Origin: Enterovibrio coralii
GTDB lineage: Bacteria; Pseudomonadota; Gammaproteobacteria; Enterobacterales; Vibrionaceae
Assembly (NCBI RefSeq): GCF_001559595.1
Contig: NZ_LNTY01000006.1
Span: 124,001-188,000 of the forward strand
Direction: 5' to 3'
Length of the DNA stretch: 64,000 bases
Part shown: positions 18,346 through 26,107 of the stretch, piece by piece
How positions within the stretch are numbered: the first letter of the stretch is position 1
Layout of the letters: each line of letters starts with the position of its first letter
Made by a program: the position numbers and the translations under genes
The notes under the pieces: generated by a model
Databases searched by the model: none
What the model was told of the DNA's origin: nothing
The model's input: the letters and a program-made list of their open reading frames with translations, nothing else

Positions 18346-18381
18346 GAGCGGAAATCCGCCCAAATTGGCGGCTTTCCGCTC
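18346..18381. terminator. Long inverted repeat, possible terminator between the ABC operon and hcp
   Basis: GAGCGGAAATCCGCC (18346-18360) pairs with GGCGGCTTTCCGCTC (18367-18381) with one mismatch around a 6-base loop. This 15-bp stem lies about 80 bp after the SnoaL-like gene and 70 bp before the hcp promoter. A T-rich stretch is weak, so it may be a structural or bidirectional stop rather than a textbook terminator. Confidence 0.5.
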
Positions 18382-18452
18382 AATCTTCTGCGAAAAACCG
18401 CCTACCTCATAACCGGCTATTGATAAGTTACTGTTTTTAATGAACGTCTGGG

Positions 18453-18469
18453 TTGGACTCATAATTGCA
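18453..18469 (+). promoter_or_regulatory. Sigma-54 (-24/-12) promoter of the hcp operon
   Basis: TTGGACTCATAATTGCA fits the sigma-54 consensus TGGCAC-N5-TTGC: GG at 18455-18456 and GC at 18467-18468 are exactly ten bases apart, and the -12 element TTGCA is perfect. Transcription would start near 18480, about 33 bp before the hcp ATG. The T6SS cluster encodes the sigma-54 activator VasH, and in Vibrio cholerae VasH drives hcp operons this way. Confidence 0.8.
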
Positions 18470-18512
18470 CTGTCTATGTCCGAACATACTCGCAATTTAT
18501 AAGGACATGACA

Positions 18513-19031
18513 ATGCCAACTCCTTGCTATATCGCTATCGAAGGAAAAACTCAGGGCAACATCACTGCTGGCGCATTTACTGCGGATTCTGTTGGAAACA
18601 TCTATGTAGAAGGTCATGAAGATGAAATGCTGGTTCAGGCATTTGATCACGTGGTCACCGTACCGACTGACCCACAAAGCGGTCAGCCTTCAGGTCAGCG
18701 TGTACACAAGCCTTTCAAATTCACCGTCGCCCTAAATAAAGCCGTACCTTTGATGTACAACGCACTGGCGTCAGGCGAAATGCTGCCAAAAATTGAGCTC
18801 AAGTGGTACCGCACCTCTGTAGAAGGCAAACAAGAGCACTTCTTTTCTACCGTACTGACGGACGCAACCATCATCGATATCGACTGCCAAATGCCTCATT
18901 GTCAGGACGCTGCGAAGAAAGAGTTCACCCAGCTGGTGACTGTCTCTGTGGCTTACCGCAAGATTGATTGGGAACACACAGTCGCAGGTACATCAGGTGC
19001 TGATGACTGGCGCGCACCTATCGAAGGTTAA
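18513..19031 (+). CDS. hcp: T6SS tube protein Hcp
   Basis: A 172-residue Hcp1-family protein, the hexameric ring that stacks into the T6SS inner tube. The start M-P-T-P-C-Y-I-A-I-E-G is the family signature and the ATG has AAGGA eight bases upstream. Further landmarks are the H-K-P-F-K-F-T segment near residue 68 and the C-terminal W-R-A-P-I-E-G. It is the first gene of the delivery operon, driven by the sigma-54 promoter, and is followed by two hairpins that could lower expression of vgrG relative to hcp. It carries no effector extension. Confidence 0.97.
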   Translation: MPTPCYIAIEGKTQGNITAGAFTADSVGNIYVEGHEDEMLVQAFDHVVTVPTDPQSGQPSGQRVHKPFKFTVALNKAVPLMYNALASGEMLPKIELKWYRTSVEGKQEHFFSTVLTDATIIDIDCQMPHCQDAAKKEFTQLVTVSVAYRKIDWEHTVAGTSGADDWRAPIEG

Positions 19032-19053
19032 GTGCAAAGAACGTATTGAAATT

Positions 19054-19111
19054 GCCCGCATCGCCGCGGGCACTTTTGCTATGGGAATAACGTCTGATTG
19101 TCATAGCAAAA
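19054..19111 (+). promoter_or_regulatory. Two hairpins between hcp and vgrG
   Basis: First stem: GCCCGC (19054-19059) with GCGGGC (19066-19071), followed by a short T run (19074-19077), which looks like a weak intrinsic terminator. Second stem: TTTTGCTATG (19074-19083) with CATAGCAAAA (19102-19111), a perfect 10-bp repeat with an 18-base loop. The T run of the first hairpin is the left arm of the second. Position fits an element that makes Hcp in excess of VgrG. Confidence 0.6.
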
Positions 19112-19133
19112 GGGCATAGGGAAGAGACTTAGC

Positions 19134-21083
19134 ATGGGATTGCATTACACGCTTTATGTAGAAGGTGTAACGGAAGAGACACTCAGCGTCATCGCGTTTG
19201 AGGGTGAAGAATCTCTTTCTGAACCGTATCGCTTTGCCATCGAGGCGGCCAGCCGCTCAGCAATGCTTCGAGCTGACAGCATTGTCGACATGCCAGCGAC
19301 CTTGACGATGTGGGAAAACGGGGAGGCGACACGTTTCTTCAGTGGTATCGTCAGTCAGTTTGTTCAGGGAGATACTGGGCATCATCACACCTATTATTCG
19401 TTGGTGCTTGTCCCTGAGTTGTTTCGACTCTCATTGCGGCAAAATAGTCGGATTTTTCAAACCCAAAGTGTTCCTGAAATAATGTCTATCCTCCTGCAGG
19501 AGATGGGCATCGATAACTATGCGTTCTCATTAAAAAACACCTATGAACAGCGCGAATATTGTGTCCAATACCGCGAAAGCGATTTGGAATTTCTCTCACG
19601 TATCGCGGCGGAAGAAGGTATTTCCTATCACTTTATTCACGAAGATGGGACTCACACAGCGGTCTTTTTTGACGACACGCAAACCCTAGCGACTTTGGAA
19701 AACCCCGTCATTTATAACGCTACCGTGGGCGGTGTGGCTGAACTGCCGTTTGTTCGAACTTTTCAATTTAAGTCGCAAGTCAGGCCGTCATCGGTTCAGC
19801 TCAAAGATTACAGTTTCAAAAATCCTGCTTACTGTTTTATCAATACCGAGCAAGGGCAAGAGCTCTCTTATCAGCGTTCGACCTACGAACATTTCGATTA
19901 CCCAGGCAGATATAAAAGAGACAGCGCAGGGAATCCTTTCACGCGTTTCAGGTTGCAGCACCTTCGCAGCGACGCGCTGACAGGAAACGGCAAGAGCAAC
20001 GTGTGTTTGGTAACCAGTGGCTATAAGTTTGTGCTGGAAGGCCACAACAACGGCGAGCTTAATCGTGACTGGTGTGTAACCTCAGTGATTCATCACGGTA
20101 CTCAACCTCAAGCGTTGGAAGAAGCAGGTGGCGAAGGCGAAACAACTTACAATAATGCGTTTTACGTGATACCCGGTCACCGACAGTGGCGTGCAGTGCC
20201 CAATTCAAAACCTCGCGTTGATGGCCCTCAAATCGCGACCGTCGTCGGCCCTGATGGAGAAGAGATTTTCTGTGACGAACACGGACGAGTAAAAGTCCAA
20301 TTTCCGTGGGACAGGTACGGAGAATCTAACGAGAAATCCAGTTGTTGGGTGCGTGTTTCCCAAGGTTGGGCGGGGGCGCAATACGGCATGGTTGCCCTGC
20401 CCAGAATAGGGCATGAAGTGATTGTGTCTTTCTTAGAGGGCGATCCAGACCAGCCGATTGTGACAGGGCGTACGTACCACGTCAGAAATTTAAGCCCTTA
20501 CAAGTTGCCCGATCACAAAACCATGACGGTATTGAGAACGGACACACACAAGGGCGAAGGCTACAACGAGCTTCGTTTTGAAGACGAAGCCGACAAAGAA
20601 GAGATCTTTGTCCACGCGCAAAAGAACATGGCGATCAAAGTACGCAACTCGAAAGATGAGCGTGTGGATTACAACCGCACTACCAGCATTGGTAACGATG
20701 AAGAATTGGCAGTAGCAGCCAACAGAAAAATCACGGTTGAAGGTCAGCAAGACCACAAAACGACAGGTAGCTATCTAGAGCAAATCGATGGCGATAAAGG
20801 ATTAAGCGTACAAGGCGATTTTGCCCAAAAAGTTGGGGGTGGCGTCGGTGTAGATGCTTCCAGCGATATCACGTTGCAAAGCAGTAGTAAGATCACGCTC
20901 AAAGTTGGGGGTAGCTTCGTGGTCATTCATGGTGGAGGGGTGGATATCAAAGGGCCTGCAATAAATCTCAACTCTGGTGGAAGCCCAGGAGAACTCGCGC
21001 TTCCAGCGAGCCCCGCGATCCTCAAAACCGCCGCTGCGGCAGGTTCAATGTTTGTTGCGCACTGTCCGATGGAAGATGAGTAA
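19134..21083 (+). CDS. vgrG: T6SS spike protein VgrG
   Basis: A 649-residue VgrG (TssI), the trimeric spike at the tip of the Hcp tube. It has the gp27-like N-terminal part (Y-R-F-A-I-E near residue 32; Q-Y-R-E-S-D-L-E-F-L-S-R-I near 145), the gp5-like OB domain with D-E-H-G-R-V-K-V-Q-F-P-W-D near 380, and a C-terminal beta-helix of repeated short strands. There is no long C-terminal effector domain, so cargo must be attached, which fits the DUF4123 adaptor gene that overlaps its stop by one base (TAATG). Confidence 0.97.
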   Translation: MGLHYTLYVEGVTEETLSVIAFEGEESLSEPYRFAIEAASRSAMLRADSIVDMPATLTMWENGEATRFFSGIVSQFVQGDTGHHHTYYSLVLVPELFRLSLRQNSRIFQTQSVPEIMSILLQEMGIDNYAFSLKNTYEQREYCVQYRESDLEFLSRIAAEEGISYHFIHEDGTHTAVFFDDTQTLATLENPVIYNATVGGVAELPFVRTFQFKSQVRPSSVQLKDYSFKNPAYCFINTEQGQELSYQRSTYEHFDYPGRYKRDSAGNPFTRFRLQHLRSDALTGNGKSNVCLVTSGYKFVLEGHNNGELNRDWCVTSVIHHGTQPQALEEAGGEGETTYNNAFYVIPGHRQWRAVPNSKPRVDGPQIATVVGPDGEEIFCDEHGRVKVQFPWDRYGESNEKSSCWVRVSQGWAGAQYGMVALPRIGHEVIVSFLEGDPDQPIVTGRTYHVRNLSPYKLPDHKTMTVLRTDTHKGEGYNELRFEDEADKEEIFVHAQKNMAIKVRNSKDERVDYNRTTSIGNDEELAVAANRKITVEGQQDHKTTGSYLEQIDGDKGLSVQGDFAQKVGGGVGVDASSDITLQSSSKITLKVGGSFVVIHGGGVDIKGPAINLNSGGSPGELALPASPAILKTAAAAGSMFVAHCPMEDE

Positions 21084-21886
21084 TGGCAAAACAGGTCAAT
21101 GAATTTGCCATCATCGACGGTGCCAACGAAGAAGAGCTGTTGAGTATGCTCGCGGAACTCGACCCACCGCATACCTGTTTGTACCTTGAACCGGTTCAAC
21201 CAGAGTTGGTAAACCTTGCGCCGTATTTGGTGCAGCTTACCGATGAGGTGAAAGAGTGGCTGTCTTTAAGAACGTCGCTTTGGGGAATTTACATAACCTC
21301 TACGCAAGATCTGCAAAGTGTACGAAGACACCTAAGAAAGTTCCTTCAAGTTCAGTTGCCTAACGAAGAAAAACCGGTGTTTTTCCGATTCTATGACCCA
21401 AGGAATGTCTGGGATCTTACCGACGTGCTGACGGATTGGGAGCTTCATAATTTTCTGGGACCGATTGAAGATGTGGCGACAGTGATGGACGGCCAACCCC
21501 GCAGTGACAATTTCCAACAGCGTAGAGAGGCGTTTCCTAAAGATACGTCGTCAAAGTCCAAGATGATGCGCTTCAATGCGGTACACATGGACAAATTCAG
21601 TGCCATTTTCGAAGCGAGATATATCGCCAAGCTGCACACACTTTTTCCAGGCATTGCCGCCAACAACGACCTCTTTCTCGGGGAGCTTTTTCGTTATGTG
21701 AAGGCATTTGGCATCACCGATGACAGGAGCGTAAGAGGCATTGCACGCCTTTGCGAAGAGAGGGGACTAAGTGACCTCGATAGCTTTAAACGTAATTACG
21801 CTGGTGCAATTCAGGATGAATCTGAAGTTGGGCACTACCGCGCTGAGGCACTACTAATAAGAGAGTTAGGCTATGTGCCTGCTTAA
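21083..21886 (+). CDS. DUF4123 T6SS adaptor (Tap/Tec)
   Basis: A 267-residue DUF4123 protein. Members are cytoplasmic chaperones that load a specific effector on the VgrG encoded next to them. The N-terminal half carries the domain, with W-G-I-Y-I-T-S, L-R-K-F-L-Q-V and F-R-F-Y-D-P-R as recognisable segments around residues 65-115. The C-terminal part is helical. The gene starts on the vgrG stop (TAATG) and is followed 27 bp later by the large unknown protein, which by this rule is the cargo. Confidence 0.9.
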   Translation: MAKQVNEFAIIDGANEEELLSMLAELDPPHTCLYLEPVQPELVNLAPYLVQLTDEVKEWLSLRTSLWGIYITSTQDLQSVRRHLRKFLQVQLPNEEKPVFFRFYDPRNVWDLTDVLTDWELHNFLGPIEDVATVMDGQPRSDNFQQRREAFPKDTSSKSKMMRFNAVHMDKFSAIFEARYIAKLHTLFPGIAANNDLFLGELFRYVKAFGITDDRSVRGIARLCEERGLSDLDSFKRNYAGAIQDESEVGHYRAEALLIRELGYVPA

Positions 21887-21913
21887 ACACAACTTTTCAA
21901 GGAACTGAAGACC

Positions 21914-23587
21914 ATGGTCGATGTTGTCAGCACCACAGCAGGTTCGCCAACATGTAACTGTTCAAATCCAAATTGTTGTATTCACGCGGTGAAAGTGACG
22001 CCCAAAGGCAGCACACATACCTACGAATACAAACAAAATGGTGCATTGCCAAACATCTATGTGCACGACAAAGACGGGAAAGGTGTCGACGTTAACGTTG
22101 AGCTGGCTTCAAAAGGGTGTGTGACGGGCAGCAGCGGTTGCCCTTCAGGGGTTTTGTTCAGCGAACGAAACGAAGACTACATTGGTGAGTTGTCCTCAGG
22201 TGGTAATACCGAGAATTTGGTGTTCGTTGATGACTTAAAGCGAAAAGCGGAAAACTACAACGTCGTCGACTTTGTGTCTTTTATCGTACTAGGAAAAATG
22301 GATTCAGCACCAAGCACACCTTATGACTTGATGATTGGTGAGTGCGCGGGTGCTCCAATTGTGCCTAAGACCTTTGAGACGGAAGGTGGAAAACAAGTTT
22401 CCGTTGAAGTAGGGCCAATTATGGCGACGGAAAGCACTATCTACGTTTTGCCAAAATACGAGTATGAACTCGGCCTTACCGTTGCTGCCTCCATGGATGC
22501 CGAGGGACTGACAGACAACGATCGGCGCCGCATCATGAGAGGGGCGCAAATAGAAGCTGGCCACAACCCAGATCATAAACATACAGCGCATAAAGGCTGG
22601 ACGAAAAAAGTGCCCGGTAATGCGATTCGTGGCGCACTATCGATGACCGGTTCGGCTAAATTGTCCATCGCCAACAGTTCTAAATCCTTCACGACTGACA
22701 TCATTAAGAAAGAATTTACTCAATATAAACAGAATCTTTCTTTACTCGAGAAAGCAGAGAAAGCACTCACGCAAGTGAACAAGATGTTCGCGCACTCTGA
22801 TTCCGGCAAAGTGAAACTGGTGAGTATCGATTTTGATTATCCAAAGCTTGAATTCAAAGGAAGCGGAAAACTAAAGCTATCTGACAAGACCGGATCACCT
22901 TACATCGAGAGAGCCATTTCCGTTGGCTTGAATCCTTTGGTGGGCGTTAGGATGAAGATTGACCTCATCCAAGCATTTGCCGCTGCTTACGGAGCGGAAA
23001 GGGCGGTTGCAAAAATCCGCGAAGCTGCCAAAGCGATGGAAGATGACTTTAATGAGGGCAAAGACGCGGCCTATGTCGGGGCCGAGCTCTACTTCACCGT
23101 AGGCGGTGTAATGAAAGTTGGTTTTGAGCTCAAATCCAATGAAGCGAAAGAGTATGAGTTTCAAGTCGGTTCTGCGGTGAGAGGGGAAGTGGATGTCGGC
23201 GTTATCACAAATATACGCGGTGGTGTGCGCTATTGGGTGATAGAAGGCTACTTTGAAGCTGATGCACGTATCGAAGCAAAAGCGTTATTCGAACTGGAAT
23301 CAACCCACAATGGTGGGTTAGACCTCGTATTTTTCCATAATGGTGTTATTGCAAAAGTGCGGGTCGATGCGTCTTTAGGCATAGCCTCAAGGAGGCCGAA
23401 AAGAGCAAGACCAGCCAATGTCGGTCGTTTCTCTAGAACAGATGGTGGAATCGTGTCTGGTGAGGCGACTAAAACGACGGGCACATCAGGTCGTTATAAG
23501 GACACAAACAGCCTGTATAACAATGATTGGGTCATCTACAAGAAGCTTGCCAAAGAGAAATCAAAGTGCCGAATCACCATTATGTAA
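21914..23587 (+). CDS. Candidate T6SS effector, unrecognised family
   Basis: A 557-residue protein with no domain I recognise. It starts with a short cysteine-rich stretch (C-N-C-S-N-P-N-C-C near residue 14), has a helical, lysine-rich segment near residues 260-300, and a C-terminal half of alternating hydrophobic beta strands with glycines (A-E-L-Y-F-T-V-G-G-V-M-K-V-G-F-E-L). No PAAR, Rhs, lipase, amidase or nuclease motif is visible, and there is no signal peptide. Its place after vgrG and a DUF4123 gene, and before a lipoprotein gene, is what marks it as an effector. The beta-rich amphipathic C-terminus would suit a membrane-acting toxin, but that is a guess. Confidence 0.6.
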   Translation: MVDVVSTTAGSPTCNCSNPNCCIHAVKVTPKGSTHTYEYKQNGALPNIYVHDKDGKGVDVNVELASKGCVTGSSGCPSGVLFSERNEDYIGELSSGGNTENLVFVDDLKRKAENYNVVDFVSFIVLGKMDSAPSTPYDLMIGECAGAPIVPKTFETEGGKQVSVEVGPIMATESTIYVLPKYEYELGLTVAASMDAEGLTDNDRRRIMRGAQIEAGHNPDHKHTAHKGWTKKVPGNAIRGALSMTGSAKLSIANSSKSFTTDIIKKEFTQYKQNLSLLEKAEKALTQVNKMFAHSDSGKVKLVSIDFDYPKLEFKGSGKLKLSDKTGSPYIERAISVGLNPLVGVRMKIDLIQAFAAAYGAERAVAKIREAAKAMEDDFNEGKDAAYVGAELYFTVGGVMKVGFELKSNEAKEYEFQVGSAVRGEVDVGVITNIRGGVRYWVIEGYFEADARIEAKALFELESTHNGGLDLVFFHNGVIAKVRVDASLGIASRRPKRARPANVGRFSRTDGGIVSGEATKTTGTSGRYKDTNSLYNNDWVIYKKLAKEKSKCRITIM

Positions 23588-23590
23588 AGC

Positions 23591-24505
23591 ATGGATAACA
23601 AGATGAAACCAACACTATTGGCGGTTACTCTAACCGCTTTCGCAAGCGGATGTGCGACTTCTCAAGAGGCAAATATGGACAATTTACGTTATCTGGCATC
23701 GTTCAATACGAAAACCAGCTTTTGCTTTTCACGTGTCAATGGCATTGATACGGCTAATAACGCGATGACAGAATCAGGAACCATCTCCACAGGCTTCAAT
23801 GTAACCGGTATATTGGAAAATGGTACCAATACCTTAACCACACTCATGGCACCGCTCGGCGTGCCGGATGATCTCAATTTGCAGGCAAACTCGAATTGTG
23901 AGCTGGTGATTTCGGCAAACACACCGGACAAAGCCATGAAGTTGGTGAGTGTCGTCACTTCGCCAGATGAGAAGCTGCAACCGACGGGTGTGAACACTCC
24001 AATCTATAACGGTAATAATCACGTTGGTCCAGTGAGTGAAGGATACGTGACGGATTCGTTCCTCTATGAAGTGACGCGCACCTTTGAAGCGAAGGGGATT
24101 CCAGAATGGAAGTGGACCACCGCAACTTCGTTCTCGGACACAGAAGAACAAATCCAAAGCTTGCAGGATAAGTATCTCGATCTGTGGCTAATGATGAAAA
24201 ACAAAGATGCGGTTGCTCTGAAAAAAGAGGCGACGATATCTAGCGAAGAGCAGGGTCAAACGGAAGGCATGAGTGGGGATGACTTCTGGGAAACGATAGG
24301 GATTGAAGATGAGTTAGCCTCATCCATGTCGGTGGTAAACATTGATTGGGGCAACTACGAGGTTAAAACCTACAACAAAGGAAGATTAGTGCGCTTTGAA
24401 GATGAAAATGGTGACTCTCCCTTGCGCCTTGAAGACGACGATTTCTATTTTTCTTACAATCCTTATTTCTCGTTGCTTGAAGGGAAGTGGGTTCTTACCC
24501 GTTAA
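23591..24505 (+). CDS. Lipoprotein, candidate immunity protein
   Basis: A 304-residue predicted lipoprotein: basic N-terminus, hydrophobic segment, and an A-S-G-C lipobox with the modified Cys at residue 21. The residue after it is Ala, so outer-membrane sorting is expected. The mature part is acidic and has no known domain. It starts 3 bp after the effector candidate and ends the operon, the usual place of an immunity gene. A periplasm-facing immunity protein would imply that the effector acts in the periplasm or on the membrane. A start at 23603 (second Met) is also possible. Confidence 0.6.
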   Translation: MDNKMKPTLLAVTLTAFASGCATSQEANMDNLRYLASFNTKTSFCFSRVNGIDTANNAMTESGTISTGFNVTGILENGTNTLTTLMAPLGVPDDLNLQANSNCELVISANTPDKAMKLVSVVTSPDEKLQPTGVNTPIYNGNNHVGPVSEGYVTDSFLYEVTRTFEAKGIPEWKWTTATSFSDTEEQIQSLQDKYLDLWLMMKNKDAVALKKEATISSEEQGQTEGMSGDDFWETIGIEDELASSMSVVNIDWGNYEVKTYNKGRLVRFEDENGDSPLRLEDDDFYFSYNPYFSLLEGKWVLTR

Positions 24506-24524
24506 ACCTTCGATCGATAAGCAA

Positions 24525-24616
24525 TAGGTATTAGCCCATTTTAATACCTAGGCATTAAAAGTATGAGTAATTGGATGGCTGCCTGTTTTTATGGTCTTTG
24601 TGATATTTAATGCCTA
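24525..24616. repeat. Four TAGGYATTA motifs in two inverted pairs
   Basis: TAGGTATTA (24525-24533) is inverted at 24542-24550, and TAGGCATTAAA (24549-24559) is inverted perfectly at 24606-24616. The two pairs abut, so RNA from here could form either hairpin. The first (9-bp stem, 8-base loop) may end the effector operon, although no T run follows. A further half site, AGGCATTA, lies at 25267-25274. Confidence 0.55.
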
Positions 24617-25565
24617 AAAATATCAGCAGTCATCGCTCTATCTATTCTCAGAACATTTGAACATCTTCTTCCTCTTTTCTTCCATATCAATTTTCCTTCA
24701 CCTATTCAGTGGGTTAGCGGTAAATCTAGACACTAACTCATTACTGAATCCAGCATGATTGCTACCATCGCTAGTGTAAGTCATTTAGACAATGAATTTC
24801 TAAAGTGAGAATGGACGGGTAATTGATAAAAGTAGAATAGTATTAGTCTAAGTAATCAAGCCCTGAATTAGCATTTCTTTATATTAGTATTTTATTCATG
24901 GCAGACTGGTGATGTTTATGTCTGTGTATAAATTACTGACATCTTTGTATTAAATTTCGTATTCCACTTTTTGAGTCAAATGACCAATATATAACTAAGT
25001 GAGATCTGAATCTTTATTTCTTTATTTGTGTATAAAAATATCATTATCTTGCTTGTGTGATTTAAATGGTTTGAATCATGATATAGCCATTAAATAAACG
25101 AAGACGCGATGACATGCATTTCACTGTCACAGAAGCGTTTCACAAATGATGTTTTAGCATACAGTCCAGATGAAAGTTCAGGGCGTAGTGTGTTTTTGTT
25201 TTTAAATCATTGTTTTGGTTGGCAAGGTTCTACGGTGGTACAAGTTGTTTGAAAGCCATTTTAGAGGCATTAATGCAATTCTCATTCTGATCGTGAGTCC
25301 TGTATGGTGTTTTTCAGGCTGTTCCCTCTTTCTTCCCCAAAGTTCCCGCTGCTGTAAAGTAATTAATTTCATTTAACTCTCGGGTCTTTTACGACTCGGC
25401 TGGTTGATTTATTTCCAATTTTAAAATTGGGAAGGGTTGTTTTGCGCTAAATATTTCTGTTTCTCATTTTTAAAACTGCTTTTCTTGACCGTGAAGCACG
25501 CACGAATGAGATGCATATATGGAAGTTTATCGCTCTAAATCTCATCGGAAAAAGGAGATGGAAAA
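24617..25565 (+). promoter_or_regulatory. Long AT-rich leader upstream of tssB
   Basis: Nearly 950 bp without a convincing gene on either strand, clearly richer in AT than the flanking genes. It must contain the promoter of the T6SS structural operon. I searched for the GG-N10-GC sigma-54 spacing and found only weak matches (GG at 25306-25307 with GC at 25318-25319, and an overlapping one near 25446), neither with good flanking bases. An AT-rich stretch of this size is a plausible H-NS-type silencing and activator-binding region. A ribosome site (AAAGGAG) precedes the tssB ATG. Confidence 0.5.
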
Positions 25566-26078
25566 ATGGCAAAAGAGGGAAGTGTGGCACCAAAAGAACG
25601 TATCAATATTAAGTACGTTCCTGCTACCGGTGACGCTCAGGCAGAAATTGAACTGCCGCTAAAAATGGTCGTGCTGGGCGACTTTAAAGGCCACCCAGAA
25701 GACACATCGATTGAAGAAAGAGAAGCAGTTTCGGTTGATAAAAACAATTTCACGTCTGTGATGCGTGAAAGCAACCTTTCCGTGACGACATCGGTACCGA
25801 ATGTGATGACTGAGGAAGAGGGCGACGACCTTCCTGTTGAGCTTTCTTTTCAATCACTTGCTGATTTTTCTCCTGACTCGGTGGCAAACCAAGTACCAGA
25901 GCTTAAAAAGCTGGTCGAGCTTCGTGAAGCGTTAGTCGCCTTGAAAGGGCCGCTAGGTAATATCCCTGCATTCAGATCACGACTGCAAGAACTGCTGGCG
26001 TCTGAAGAATCGCGCGAAAAACTTCTCGCAGAATTGGAGCTGGTGGGTGCTGAAGAGCAACCAGCAGACGAACAGTAA
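25566..26078 (+). CDS. tssB: T6SS sheath small subunit TssB (VipA)
   Basis: A 170-residue TssB/VipA/ImpB protein that forms the contractile T6SS sheath with TssC. Family landmarks are E-R-I-N-I-K-Y near the start, L-P-L-K-M-V-V-L-G-D-F, and the helical C-terminus with L-K-G-P-L-G-N-I-P-A-F-R. The length is standard. It is the first gene of the structural operon and lies 29 bp before tssC. Confidence 0.97.
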   Translation: MAKEGSVAPKERINIKYVPATGDAQAEIELPLKMVVLGDFKGHPEDTSIEEREAVSVDKNNFTSVMRESNLSVTTSVPNVMTEEEGDDLPVELSFQSLADFSPDSVANQVPELKKLVELREALVALKGPLGNIPAFRSRLQELLASEESREKLLAELELVGAEEQPADEQ

Positions 26079-26107
26079 CTCACGTAGAAGAGAAAAGGAT
26101 TTTGTTA

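Noticed and set aside
18346..18381. Integron attC-like recombination site
   Set aside because: The inverted repeat lacks the conserved core GTTRRRY/RYYYAAC boxes and no cassette array or integrase is nearby.
25301..25325. Sigma-54 promoter for tssB
   Set aside because: GG-N10-GC spacing is present but neither the -24 nor the -12 flanking bases fit; too weak to annotate as a site.
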